Shown: positions 44,841-53,961, counted from the first letter of the stretch. The stretch: 64,000 bases of DNA from CAVVXX01 sp963707975 (GCA_963707975.1 OY970177.1:1-64000); one strand, 5' to 3'. Translations and numbers: made by a program. The notes: generated from the letters alone by a model not told the origin.

Positions 44841-46933
44841 TCGCCGATCAGTTTCAGCCAGGCGTCCTCGTCGATTACCTTCACACCCATCTTTTTGGCG
44901 TCCGTCAGTTTCGAGCCAGCGCCCGGCCCGGCGACGACGAGATCGGTTTTCATCGACACCGAGCCAGCCGCATGCGCGCCAAGCGCCTCGGCGCGCGCCT
45001 TGGCCTCCTCGCGCGTCATCTTTTCCAACGTGCCGGTGAAAACGATGGTCTGGCCCGCGATTTTGGAGTGTTTGGTGCGCGGCACTTCCATGTCGGCGAC
45101 CGTCACATGCTTGAGCAAGCGCTTGAGCGCCTCGCGATTGTGCTTCTCGTCGAAAAAATCCTTGATCGCCTCCGCCATCACCTCGCCGATGCCTTCGATG
45201 GCGTCGAGCTCCCTGACGGCTTCGGCGCTTTCCATCACGGCCTCGAACTTCTTCCAGGAATGGAAATTGCGCGCGAGCAGGCGCGCCACCGTTTCGCCGA
45301 CGTGGGAAATGCCCAGCGCATTGATGAAACGATCGAGCCCAATCTTGCGCCGCTCGTCGATGGCGTAGAAAAGTTTCCCGGCCGATTGCTCGCCCCAGCC
45401 TTCGCGCTTGCCGATGGCCTTGGGCCCGGAACCGTAGCGTTCTTCCAGCGTGAAAATATCGGCCGCTTCTTTCAGCATGCCGTCGTCGAAAAATTCCTGG
45501 ATAGTTTTTTCGCCAAGGCCTTCGATGTCGAACGTGCTGCGCGCGGTGAAATGACGCAGCCGCTCCACCGCCTGCGCCGGGCAAACCAGTGTACCGGTGC
45601 AGCGCCGCGCGGCCTCCGGCTTGCCGGTTTTTTCGTCGATCTCGCGCACGGCATGGCTGCCGCAGACGGGGCATTTGTCGGGAAATATGTAGGGTTTTGC
45701 GCCTCTGGGGCGCCTCTCCTTGACCACGCGCACGACCTGCGGGATCACGTCGCCAGCGCGCTGGATTATCACATGATCGCCGATGCGGATGTCTTTCTCG
45801 GCGATGTAATCCTCGTTGTGCAGCGTGGCGTTAGAAACCACCACACCGCCAACGGTAATTGGCTTGAGCTTCGCTACCGGCGTCAGCACACCGGTGCGGC
45901 CGACCTGGATGTCGATGTCCTCCAGCACCGTTTCGGCCTGCTCGGCGGCGAATTTGTGGGCCAGCGCCCAGCGGGGAGAGCGCGAGATGAAGCCTAGGCG
46001 CGCCTGCCAGTCCAGCCGGTTCACTTTGTAAACCACGCCGTCGATGTCGTAGCCGAGATCGGCGCGTTTCTCTTCGAGATCGCGGTGGAAGGCGAGCATG
46101 GCCTTGGTGCTGTCGCAGCGGCGGATCAGCGGATTCACCACGAAGCCCCAGCGCTTGAATGTTTCGAGAATTTCCCAATGCGTTTTGCCGGGCACTTCCG
46201 ACGCCTCGCCCCAGGCATAGGCGAAGAATTTCAGCGGGCGGCGCGCCGTGATCGCGGGATCGATCTGGCGCAGGCTTCCCGCCGCCCCGTTGCGGGGATT
46301 GGCGAAAACTTTCTCGCCTTCTTTTTCCTGTCGCTTGTTGAGCGCCTCGAAATCCTTGTGGCCCATATAGACTTCGCCGCGCACTTCGAACACGTCGGGC
46401 GGATTGCGGCCGTGGAATGTGTGCGGGATATCATGAATGGTGCGCACATTGGCGGTGACGTTTTCGCCTTCCTCGCCATCGCCGCGCGTGGCGCCCAGAA
46501 CCAGCTCGCCCTTTTCATAGCGCAACGAACATGACAGGCCGTCGATCTTGGGCTCGCAGACGAACACCAGCTCTTCGAGTTCTTTGAGCATGAGAAAGCG
46601 GCGCACGCGAGCGACGAAACTCTCGACATCCTCCTCGGTGAAGGCATTGTCGAGCGACAGCACCGGCACGGCATGGCGCACCTTCTCAAAGCCGCCAGTT
46701 GGCTTGGCGCCGACACGCCTGGACGGGCTGTCCTTGCGCACCAATTTCGGGAAGCGCTTCTCGATGGCCGCATTGCGCTCGCGCAGAGCGTCGTATTCGG
46801 CGTCGGGAATGACGGGCGCGTCTTTCTGATAATAAAGCTTGTCGTGCCGGGCAATTTCCTTGGCAAGGTGCGCGAGTTCTTTCTTCGCCTCTGCCTCGCG
46901 TAATTGATCGGCGCGCTTTTCATGCGCCGTCAT
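44837..46933 (-). CDS. ligA: NAD-dependent DNA ligase
   Basis: Seals nicks in replication and repair using NAD+, 698 aa. The Ia domain (YYQKDAPVIPDAEYD) precedes adenylation Lys129 in EPKIDGLS. The OB fold, the four-Cys zinc finger (CPVCGSHAVREID... RRCTGTLVCPAQ), HhH repeats and a C-terminal BRCT domain (AGQTIVFTGTLEKMTREEAK; DLVVAGPGAGSKL) are all present. The start overlaps the recN stop (ATGA). Complete and in the usual recN-ligA order. Confidence 0.97.
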   Translation of the reverse strand: MTAHEKRADQLREAEAKKELAHLAKEIARHDKLYYQKDAPVIPDAEYDALRERNAAIEKRFPKLVRKDSPSRRVGAKPTGGFEKVRHAVPVLSLDNAFTEEDVESFVARVRRFLMLKELEELVFVCEPKIDGLSCSLRYEKGELVLGATRGDGEEGENVTANVRTIHDIPHTFHGRNPPDVFEVRGEVYMGHKDFEALNKRQEKEGEKVFANPRNGAAGSLRQIDPAITARRPLKFFAYAWGEASEVPGKTHWEILETFKRWGFVVNPLIRRCDSTKAMLAFHRDLEEKRADLGYDIDGVVYKVNRLDWQARLGFISRSPRWALAHKFAAEQAETVLEDIDIQVGRTGVLTPVAKLKPITVGGVVVSNATLHNEDYIAEKDIRIGDHVIIQRAGDVIPQVVRVVKERRPRGAKPYIFPDKCPVCGSHAVREIDEKTGKPEAARRCTGTLVCPAQAVERLRHFTARSTFDIEGLGEKTIQEFFDDGMLKEAADIFTLEERYGSGPKAIGKREGWGEQSAGKLFYAIDERRKIGLDRFINALGISHVGETVARLLARNFHSWKKFEAVMESAEAVRELDAIEGIGEVMAEAIKDFFDEKHNREALKRLLKHVTVADMEVPRTKHSKIAGQTIVFTGTLEKMTREEAKARAEALGAHAAGSVSMKTDLVVAGPGAGSKLTDAKKMGVKVIDEDAWLKLIGD

Positions 46934-48627
46934 GCGCGCGCCCGCTTCTTGGTGGGCGGTTCGGATACGCCTTGCGCTTCGGCGATCAGGCGGCGGGCCG
47001 CGGCGCGCGCTTCGCCCGTGACCGCGGCGCCCGATAGCATGCGGGCGATTTCCTCGATGCGGGCGGCGTCATCCAGCTGCTCGACCCGAACGACGTCGCG
47101 TTCACGCAAAATGCGGAAATGGCGGGTTGCGCGCGCCGCAACCTGCGGCGAATGGGTGACGAGCAGCACCTGAGCCGTGCGCGCGAGTTTTTGCAGCCGT
47201 TCGCCCACGGCATCGGCCACTGCGCCGCCGACGCCGCGATCCACTTCGTCGAACACCAGCACCGTGGGCGGACTGACTTCGGCCAGCGCCACCTTCAGCG
47301 CCAGCGCAAAACGGGCGAGCTCGCCGCCCGAAGCGATTTTGGTCAACGGGCCGAACGGCGCGCCCTCAACGGTCGCCACTTCGAAACCCACGCGTTCCAT
47401 GCCGCCCGCGCTGGCATCGTCTTCGGCAAGCGCCGTCAGCGCCACACGGAATCGCGCATGGCCGAGCTTTAACGGTGTTAATTCGCGGGCAACGGCAACC
47501 TCAAGTTTTTTCGCGGCAGCCACGCGCACAGCCGACAGCTTGCGGCATGAAGCGAGAAACGCCGCGCGCGCCTCAGCAAAATCCTTTTCGGCCGCAGCCA
47601 GTTTGCTGCCGTCCTGGTCGAAGGCCGCAAGCTTGGTTTCAAAGTCTGCCTGCAATGCCGCAAGGCCATCGGGAACCACGCCATATTTGCGCGCAGCCGC
47701 GCGCAACGCGAAAAGGCGTTCCTCCGTTTTCTCTAGCTTTTCCGGATCGGCTTCGAGGCGGGCCAGCAGAGACTGTAATTCATTGCGCGCTTCCTGCACC
47801 AGCGCCAATGCGGAATCGAGCGCGGCCTCAGATGACTGCGTCGCGGTGCGGCCCTCGGGGGCAAGGCGAGAAAGCTTGCGCAACGCCTGAGCGATTGTAG
47901 TTTCGGCGCCACGCTCGCCAGTCACCAGATCGGCGGCGGCGGCAACATCTTCCGCTATACGGCCTGCATTCATCAGCAACGCGCGCTCGGATGCGAGCTG
48001 CGCCTCTTCGCCCGCCTCCGCAGCGATTTGGGAAAGCTCCTTGACGGCATGAGTGAGAAATTCGATTTCGCTGGCGGCGCTGGCGGCTGAGGTCGTTATG
48101 GCGTCGCGCCGCGCTTTTGCCGTACTGAGTTCCGCGTGCAGCATGACCAGTTCTTCGGCAAGGCCCAGATGCCCGCCGAAACTGTCGAGCAGCTGACGGT
48201 GCGTGCCCGCATCGAACAACCCGCGGTCATCCGTCTGACCGTGCACTTCCAAAAGCCCAACGCCTACTTCGCGCAGCAGTGCTACGCCCGCGGGCTGATC
48301 GTTGATGAAGGCGCGCGTGCGCCCGTCGGCGGCAATCGTGCGGCGCAGAACCAGTTCGTCTTCAGCGTCGAAGCCGCTGTCCGCCAGGAGGCGGCGCGCC
48401 GGATGGTTTTTGTCCGGCTCGAAGATTGCAGAGGCGCCGCCCTGTCCTGCGCCCGGTCGCACACTCGCGCGCACGCCGCTGCGCCCGCCCGCCGCCAGCC
48501 CCAGAGCATCGAGCAGTATGGTTTTCCCCGCCCCGGTCTCACCGGTGAGCACGTTGAGGCCAGGCCCAAAAGCAAGCTCGGCTTGTGCAATGAGAACGAT
48601 GTCGCGGACGGTAAGCGACGCGAGCAT
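46930..48627 (-). CDS. recN: DNA repair protein RecN
   Basis: SMC-like ATPase for double-strand break repair, 565 aa. Walker A GETGAGKT lies at 29-36. Two long helical arms rich in Ala, Glu and Arg occupy the middle, and the C-terminal half contains the signature IASGGELARFALALK and Walker B TVLVFDEVDRGVGG. Its start is 11 bp after bamD. recN is commonly SOS-regulated, but no LexA site is visible in the short upstream gap, so transcription with the dcw block is likely. Confidence 0.95.
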   Translation of the reverse strand: MLASLTVRDIVLIAQAELAFGPGLNVLTGETGAGKTILLDALGLAAGGRSGVRASVRPGAGQGGASAIFEPDKNHPARRLLADSGFDAEDELVLRRTIAADGRTRAFINDQPAGVALLREVGVGLLEVHGQTDDRGLFDAGTHRQLLDSFGGHLGLAEELVMLHAELSTAKARRDAITTSAASAASEIEFLTHAVKELSQIAAEAGEEAQLASERALLMNAGRIAEDVAAAADLVTGERGAETTIAQALRKLSRLAPEGRTATQSSEAALDSALALVQEARNELQSLLARLEADPEKLEKTEERLFALRAAARKYGVVPDGLAALQADFETKLAAFDQDGSKLAAAEKDFAEARAAFLASCRKLSAVRVAAAKKLEVAVARELTPLKLGHARFRVALTALAEDDASAGGMERVGFEVATVEGAPFGPLTKIASGGELARFALALKVALAEVSPPTVLVFDEVDRGVGGAVADAVGERLQKLARTAQVLLVTHSPQVAARATRHFRILRERDVVRVEQLDDAARIEEIARMLSGAAVTGEARAAARRLIAEAQGVSEPPTKKRARA

Positions 48628-48638
48628 GTGTGCAGCCG

Positions 48639-49487
48639 TCAGAAAACGGTGCGGAAAGCTTTGCTGATCCAGGAGCTCTTGTCTTCTTTTGGCGCGAGGT
48701 CCGATTTGGTCAGCAGCGCGTAGGAGTCGTGATACCAGTCCGTGCCCGGATAATTGAAACCCAGCACGGCAGCGGCGGTCTGTGCTTCCTTCACGATGCC
48801 GAGCGCCAGATAGGCTTCGGTCAGGCGCTCCAGAGCCTCGGGCACATGGCTGGTGGTCTGGAATTTTTCCACGACCGTGCGAAAGCGGTTAATGGCCGCA
48901 ATATATTCACCCGAGCGCAGGTAATAACGCCCGACATCCATTTCCTTGCCGGCGAGATGGTCGCGGGTAAGATCAGTCTTCAATTGCGCGTCGCGCGCAT
49001 ATTCGGTGCCGGGGAAGCGCTGCGTCACGTCCTGCAGCGCCGTGAGCGCGGCCTGGGTTTTTTGCTGGTCGCGGCCGACGTCGACGATCTGCTCGTAGAG
49101 CGACACGGCCTTCAAATAATACGCGTAAGCCACATCCTTGTTGCCGGGATGGAGCTGAATGTACCGATCGGCCTCATCGATGGCGTCATCGAATTTGTTG
49201 GACTGGTAATAGCAATAGGCCGACATCAGCATCGCGCGCCGCGCCCAGACGGAATAGGGATGCTGGCGCTCCACTTCATCGAACTGCTTGGCGGCCTCTT
49301 TCCAATTTTGCTTGTCGATCTGTTTCCAGGCAGCGTTGTAAATGCCTTCGACAGGCCGCTCGACATAATCGGCCTCCTTCTTTTCGTCATCGGCGCAGCC
49401 GGGAAGAATGAAAGCCGAAGCCAGCAGCGCGGCGAAAGCCGACGCGCGTATCGGGCCGACGCCCAATGCGAGACTTTTCAACGACAT
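48639..49487 (-). CDS. bamD: Outer-membrane assembly lipoprotein BamD
   Basis: TPR lipoprotein of the BAM complex, 282 aa. The lipobox ILPGC places the lipidated Cys at 31. TPR-like helices follow: VEGIYNAAWKQIDKQNWKEA, RAMLMSAYCYYQSNKFDDAI, YYLRSGEYIAAINRFRTVVE and PEALERLTEAYLALGIVKEA. It is needed to insert beta-barrel proteins, including autotransporters such as the one at the left end of this window. It stands between the XRE gene (other strand) and recN. Confidence 0.93.
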   Translation of the reverse strand: MSLKSLALGVGPIRASAFAALLASAFILPGCADDEKKEADYVERPVEGIYNAAWKQIDKQNWKEAAKQFDEVERQHPYSVWARRAMLMSAYCYYQSNKFDDAIDEADRYIQLHPGNKDVAYAYYLKAVSLYEQIVDVGRDQQKTQAALTALQDVTQRFPGTEYARDAQLKTDLTRDHLAGKEMDVGRYYLRSGEYIAAINRFRTVVEKFQTTSHVPEALERLTEAYLALGIVKEAQTAAAVLGFNYPGTDWYHDSYALLTKSDLAPKEDKSSWISKAFRTVF

Positions 49488-49657
49488 GATTCGCTCATCC
49501 TGCTGGCAGCGCGAGGGGCGCCGCGTGATTCCGCCTGCTCCGGAGCGCCCCCGTTATGCCACCGGCGTTATTGCGCGGTCCAGCGGCGTTTGGCTCTTTT
49601 GCCACCACTTCCGAGTGCAAAGCCATCGGGCATAAACGCCCCACAGATGTGCGCAGA

Positions 49658-49685
49658 TTGACAGAAATTTTAACAAGTTTATCTA
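49658..49685 (+). promoter_or_regulatory. Sigma70-like promoter of the XRE regulator gene
   Basis: TTGACA (49658-49663), a 16-bp spacer and TATCTA (49680-49685), in an AT-rich stretch that contrasts with the GC-rich surroundings and faces the XRE gene 48 bp downstream. The perfect -35 hexamer makes this the clearest promoter in the window. Confidence 0.6.
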
Positions 49686-49695
49686 CTATTAATAG

Positions 49696-49716
49696 AGTTG
49701 TTTCACGTTTACAACT
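49696..49716. promoter_or_regulatory. Possible operator: inverted repeat AGTTGT-N9-ACAACT
   Basis: Perfect 6-bp arms at 49696-49701 and 49711-49716, between the -10 hexamer and the AAGGAG ribosome site of the XRE gene. XRE proteins usually bind such dyads, so autoregulation is a reasonable inference without direct support. Confidence 0.4.
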
Positions 49717-49732
49717 TGAAGGAGTGTGTGCA

Positions 49733-50171
49733 ATGGACGACGTAGAAATAGCACCTACCAAGTTCACACGCCGCGGTGGACGAGCACGTGGAAACGCGGA
49801 TTCGCCTTCGGCGCACTATGCTTGGGCTGACCCAGGAGCAATTGGCGGTGGCTTTGCTTATTTCTTATCAGCAAATCCAGAAATAGGAGACCGGGGCAAA
49901 TCGGGTGAGCGCGGGAAGATTATTTCTAATCGCGCAGCGTTTGGGTAATGAAGAGTCCTTCTACTTTGAGGGCTTGGACCCCGATCTCATCCCGAGTGAC
50001 CTGCCCCATGGCGGACACAACCGGGTAGCGATCGATCTGGTGCGCAATTTCCTCGAAATAGGGGATGCAGACGCGCGCACGGCGCTCGCCCATCTGGTCA
50101 AGGCGCTGAAGGGGATGACACCCGTTCAAGCGGAAGAGCCGGAGCAGGAAGAAGAAAAATTGTCGGCCTAG
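49733..50171 (+). pseudogene. XRE-family helix-turn-helix regulator, one frameshift and one amber codon
   Basis: ATG 49733 follows GAAGGAG. The first residues MDDVEIAPTKFTRR are in one frame; after an extra G near 49775-49776 the homology continues as VDEHVETRIRLRRTMLGLTQ and EQLAVALLISYQQIQK, the HTH_3 domain. Then TAG (49884-49886) replaces the Tyr of the usual QKYETG motif, and the same frame goes on as ETGANRVSAGRLFLIAQRL and FYFEGLDPDL with an acidic tail to TAG 50169-50171. Correcting gives 145 aa. Such regulators are common in alphaproteobacteria. It lies antisense within the lpxC-bamD interval and its stop overlaps the lpxC stop in CTAG. Two lesions here make real decay more plausible than in rodA. 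Confidence 0.82.
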
Positions 50172-51016
50172 CCTATTTCGTAATTTGCGGGGTTAGCAAA
50201 AAGCGTGTGTAGAAGCGCATTGTTCAATTTGTGGCTGGAGCGCCGCCCCTCATAGCGCCCTAAGAGAGCTGCGCCCGCGAGTTTCAGGTCACCAATGGCA
50301 TCCAGAATCTTGTGACGAACGAATTCGTCGGGGAAACGCTGCATTTTGGCGTTCAGGACTTTATCGCCTTCTATTACCAGCGTGTTTTCGAGCCCAGCGC
50401 CGCGAGCAAAGCCCGCCGCTCGCAGTTGCTCCGCTTCGTACAGAAAGCCGAAGGTGCGCGCAGGCGCGATATCGGTGCGATAGCCGTCGGCCGAGAAAAC
50501 CCAGTTGAAAGTCTGATGACCGATGGAAGCGCTTTTGAAATCGATCTCGTAAAAATATTCTGTTCTTATAGCGGGTAGCAGCTTTGCGCTTTCCTTGCCG
50601 TCGCCCGCAAGCACGGGCTTCAGCACGCGGATGGTTTGGCGGGCGCCGCCGTTGACCACGAAACCCGCCTGCTCGATCAGCGTGAGATAGCACGCAGCAT
50701 CGCCGTCAAGGATTGGCGGTTCAGGACCATCGACTTCGGCGATGCAGTCGTCCACTTCCGCGCCAGCCAGCGCCGACAACAAATGTTCGATCACGCCGAC
50801 ACTCGCCTCGTCATTGGAAATGACGGTGCCGAGCCGCGTTTCGGTGACGTTTGACCACAGAGCCGGTATTTCAGCCCCGCCAAGATCGGCGCGGCGGAAA
50901 ACGATGCCCGCGCCGGTTTTCGCCGGGCGCAACCGCAACCGCGCCGGGACGCCCGCATGGAGAGCGATGCCTGTGGCATTTGCTTCCGATGCGAGCGTCC
51001 TGCGCGGTGCGGCCAT
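50168..51016 (-). CDS. lpxC: UDP-3-O-acyl-GlcNAc deacetylase (lipid A synthesis)
   Basis: Zinc hydrolase for the committed step of lipid A synthesis, 282 aa (shorter than the 305 aa of E. coli). Zinc ligands His78 (IEHLLSALAG), His235 and Asp239 (HKILDAIGDL) and catalytic-region His262 (SSHKLNN) are present, together with RTEYFYEIDF and APARTFGFLYE. It starts 3 nt after the ftsZ stop, so it is expressed with the division genes. The C-terminal 20 residues typical of longer homologues are absent. Confidence 0.95.
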   Translation of the reverse strand: MAAPRRTLASEANATGIALHAGVPARLRLRPAKTGAGIVFRRADLGGAEIPALWSNVTETRLGTVISNDEASVGVIEHLLSALAGAEVDDCIAEVDGPEPPILDGDAACYLTLIEQAGFVVNGGARQTIRVLKPVLAGDGKESAKLLPAIRTEYFYEIDFKSASIGHQTFNWVFSADGYRTDIAPARTFGFLYEAEQLRAAGFARGAGLENTLVIEGDKVLNAKMQRFPDEFVRHKILDAIGDLKLAGAALLGRYEGRRSSHKLNNALLHTLFANPANYEIG

Positions 51017-51019
51017 GAC

Positions 51020-52597
51020 TCAGTTGGTTTGCCGGCGCAAGAAAGCCGGGATTTCGAAGCGGTCGTCCTCGTTCACACCGGCGAAGAGATCCTCCGGCGA
51101 CTTGACTTGCGCTTCGACAGGTAATGGCGCCGCAGTGGTTTGCTCCTGCGGCGCGGGTTGGGTCACAGGCTGCGGCGCGCTGCGCGCCATCACCTGCGCC
51201 GTCGCGCGCAAGGCCGCCGCAGCCGCCCGCGTCGATTCCATTGCAGGCTCGACGCGCGGCTCAGGCTTCGTCCGGCCGAACAAGCCGAAACGGCGCCTTG
51301 GATCGGTCGCCTGGGCCTGGGCAAGTCGGCTTTCGCGCGGCGGTTGCGGCGGCAGAGGCTCTTCTTCGATCGAGGGTGAATCCACGCCGCCCAGCATCAG
51401 CGGCTCGCCTGCTTCCGACACCTGGGCCAGGGCTTCACGCATGGCGGCCTCACGCAAGGCCGCGTCCGCGCGCTCGTTGATTTCCCTTGCCAGCTGTTCG
51501 ACCTGCCGGTGCGTCTGGCGTTGCACGGGTTGAGGCGCGCGCGCAGGCGGCACTGGCGTACGGGCCTGTTCCTGCATTCGGTGCCTGACCGGCAGGCGTT
51601 CCACGTTAGCCGGTATCTCCGCCTGGAAGAGTTCCGCGTCGATACCCGTCGCCACCACAGAGACGCGCACGCTGCCTTCCATATCCTCGTTGATCGCGCT
51701 GCCGAACAGGATATTGGCATCGGGATCGACTTCGGCGCGGATGCGGTTCACGGCTTCGTCCACCTCGAACAGCATCAAGTCCGGCCCGCCGGTGACGTTG
51801 ATGAGCACGGCACGCGCGCCCTTCATCGACACGTCGTCGAGCAGCGGATTCGAGATCGCGGCTTCGGCGGCTTTCAGCGCGCGTCCCTCGCCTTCCATCT
51901 CGCCAGTGCCCATCATCGCCTTGCCCATCTCGGACATCACCGTCTTGATGTCGTTGAAGTCGCGGTTGATGAGGCCCGGCATGACGATGAGGTCCGTCAC
52001 CCCGCGCACACCCGAATGCAGCACCTCGTCCGCCATGGCGAAGGCCTGCGCAAACGTGGTGCGCTCGTTGGCCACCCGGAAAAGGTTCTGGTTGGGAATG
52101 ATGATGAGCGTGTCGACATATTGCTGAAGTTCGTCGATGCCGTGCTCGGCCACTTTCATGCGCCGGTCGCCTTCGAAGTGGAAAGGCTTGGTCACCACAC
52201 CTACTGTCAAGATGCCGAGCTCGCGCACGGCGCGCGCGATGACGGGCGCCGAGCCCGTGCCCGTGCCGCCGCCCATGCCGGCGGTGATGAAGACCATGTG
52301 AGAGTCGCCCACATGCTCGAGGATTTCCTCAAGCAATTCTTCTGCGGCCGCGCGGCCCACTTCGGGCTTTGCGCCCGCGCCCAGGCCTTCGGTCAGGCGC
52401 GCGCCCAACTGAATGCGATGCTCGGACTTGGATTGCGCGAGCGCCTGCGCGTCGGTGTTGGCGACCACGAAGCCCACACCCTGGAGCTTCGCATTGATCA
52501 TGTTGTTGACGGCATTGCCGCCCGCTCCGCCCACGCCCAAAACCGTGATCCGCGGCTTGAGCTCCGTGACCTCGGGCGCCCTCAATTTAATCGGCAT
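51020..52597 (-). CDS. ftsZ: Cell division GTPase FtsZ
   Basis: Tubulin homologue forming the Z ring, 525 aa. The GTPase core has VLGVGGAGGNAVNNM, FITAGMGGGTGTGSAPVIA (T4 signature), FRVANERTTFAQAF and the T7 loop DFNDIKTVMSEMG. A very long Pro/Arg/Gln-rich linker (about 330-505) is normal for alphaproteobacteria. The C-terminal partner-binding peptide DDRFEIPAFLRRQ is conserved. It is separated from ftsA by 83 bp, which may hold an internal promoter. Confidence 0.97.
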   Translation of the reverse strand: MPIKLRAPEVTELKPRITVLGVGGAGGNAVNNMINAKLQGVGFVVANTDAQALAQSKSEHRIQLGARLTEGLGAGAKPEVGRAAAEELLEEILEHVGDSHMVFITAGMGGGTGTGSAPVIARAVRELGILTVGVVTKPFHFEGDRRMKVAEHGIDELQQYVDTLIIIPNQNLFRVANERTTFAQAFAMADEVLHSGVRGVTDLIVMPGLINRDFNDIKTVMSEMGKAMMGTGEMEGEGRALKAAEAAISNPLLDDVSMKGARAVLINVTGGPDLMLFEVDEAVNRIRAEVDPDANILFGSAINEDMEGSVRVSVVATGIDAELFQAEIPANVERLPVRHRMQEQARTPVPPARAPQPVQRQTHRQVEQLAREINERADAALREAAMREALAQVSEAGEPLMLGGVDSPSIEEEPLPPQPPRESRLAQAQATDPRRRFGLFGRTKPEPRVEPAMESTRAAAAALRATAQVMARSAPQPVTQPAPQEQTTAAPLPVEAQVKSPEDLFAGVNEDDRFEIPAFLRRQTN

Positions 52598-52680
52598 TTC
52601 GACCTCCTACTGGTTACTCAGGTCCTCCGCCGACACCCCGCGAACGTGACTCTGTGCCGATCATCATCCGCTTCTTTCCA

Positions 52681-53961
52681 TCAACCGAACAAACTTCCGC
52701 CGAGCAGCTGCGCAAGCCCGCGCTTCTGCTGCTTCAATTCAACTCCCGCATGGGGATCCAGCGCCTCGGGCGCCGTCGTTGCGCCCGCGATAACGAGGCC
52801 CAGCGCCGTGGCGTAGGCGGGACCCGCGGTCGCCGCCGCCAAGCCCGGAATCGTCACCGGCCGTCCCAAGCGCACCTGCTTGTTGAGCACGCGGCCCGCG
52901 AGCTCACGCGTGCCCGCGAGCTGGCAACCGCCGCCCGTCAGCACCGCGCGGCGCCCGGCCGCTACATCGAAGCCTGCGTCGCGCAGGCGGTCGCGCATAT
53001 GGGTGAAAATTTCTTCCATGCGCGATTGAATGACGCGCGTGAGCAGTGAACGCTTGATGCGCTGGCCAGCTTCTTCGCCTTCCTCGCCCATCTGCGGCAC
53101 TTCGATCATGTCGGTGCCTACTTCGAGATCGCCCAGTGCCGAGCCGTAAAGCGATTTGATGCGTTCGGCCGCACCCAAAGGCGTCGAGAACATGCGCGCA
53201 ATGTCCGACGTCACATGCGCGCCGCCGATGGGAATTGTGTCGACATGCACGAGCGCGTCTTCCATGAAGACGGCAATCGAGGTGACGCCAGCGCCAAGAT
53301 CGATGAGCGTGGCGCCCAGCGAGGTTTCGTCCGGCGCCAGCGTGGAAAGCGCGCTGGCATAGGATGCATGGAGCTGGCGGGCGATAGTGAGGTGGCAGCG
53401 TTCCACGGCCAAACGCAGGTTTTGCAAGGGTCCCGAGCGCACGGCGACCGCGTGCAAGGTGACGCCCAGCCGCTCGCAGAACATTCCGCGTGGGTCGCGC
53501 ACGCCGCGCGCGGAATCGACGATATAGCCCGACGGCATGGCCTGGACGGTGTCGTAACCCTGTTCGCGGCAATTGCGTTTGCCTGCGGCCAGGATCTCGC
53601 GCAGATGCGCGTCCGTCACTAGCGCGCCGCCGATCGCGCGTTCGGCGCGCGCAGTCAGGTTCTTCGGCTGGCCGCACTGAACGGAAAGGATCACATCCTG
53701 AATGCGGTGGTCGGACAATTGCTCGGCGCGGTCCACGGCCTGACGGATGGATTCTTCCGCCAGTTCCAAACTTGTCACCGCGCCCGAGCGGATGCCCTGT
53801 GATTCGTGCAACGCCGAACCAAGCACCTTGATGCCGCTGGAATCGGTGCGGGCGATGATGCAGGCGATTTTTGACGAGCCGATGTCGAGTGCGGCGATGA
53901 GCCCGCTGCGAGTGGCGGAGGCCTTGGAGCCGTTCGTCCTAAATTTCGACATATCCCCCAT
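52681..53961 (-). CDS. ftsA: Cell division protein FtsA
   Basis: Actin-like ATPase anchoring FtsZ to the membrane, 426 aa. ALDIGSSKIACIIAR (phosphate 1), the 1C domain (ESIRQAVDRAEQLSDHRIQD), TLIDLGAGVTSIAVFMED (phosphate 2) and AVLTGGGCQLAG are visible. The C-terminal amphipathic tail reads RGLAQLLGGSLFG. The first ATG shares one base with the ftsQ stop (TGATG); a second ATG nine bases later is possible. Confidence 0.95.
   Translation of the reverse strand: MGDMSKFRTNGSKASATRSGLIAALDIGSSKIACIIARTDSSGIKVLGSALHESQGIRSGAVTSLELAEESIRQAVDRAEQLSDHRIQDVILSVQCGQPKNLTARAERAIGGALVTDAHLREILAAGKRNCREQGYDTVQAMPSGYIVDSARGVRDPRGMFCERLGVTLHAVAVRSGPLQNLRLAVERCHLTIARQLHASYASALSTLAPDETSLGATLIDLGAGVTSIAVFMEDALVHVDTIPIGGAHVTSDIARMFSTPLGAAERIKSLYGSALGDLEVGTDMIEVPQMGEEGEEAGQRIKRSLLTRVIQSRMEEIFTHMRDRLRDAGFDVAAGRRAVLTGGGCQLAGTRELAGRVLNKQVRLGRPVTIPGLAAATAGPAYATALGLVIAGATTAPEALDPHAGVELKQQKRGLAQLLGGSLFG

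Noticed and set aside
44660..45997. Plus-strand open frame of 445 codons opposite ligA
   Set aside because: Antisense to intact ligA motifs; composition biased and no ribosome site or recognisable fold.
31725..50171. Reassignment of TAG to a sense codon
   Set aside because: TAG is the normal stop of folA, lpxC and the AMP-binding gene in this window; two internal TAGs are better explained by mutation or error.
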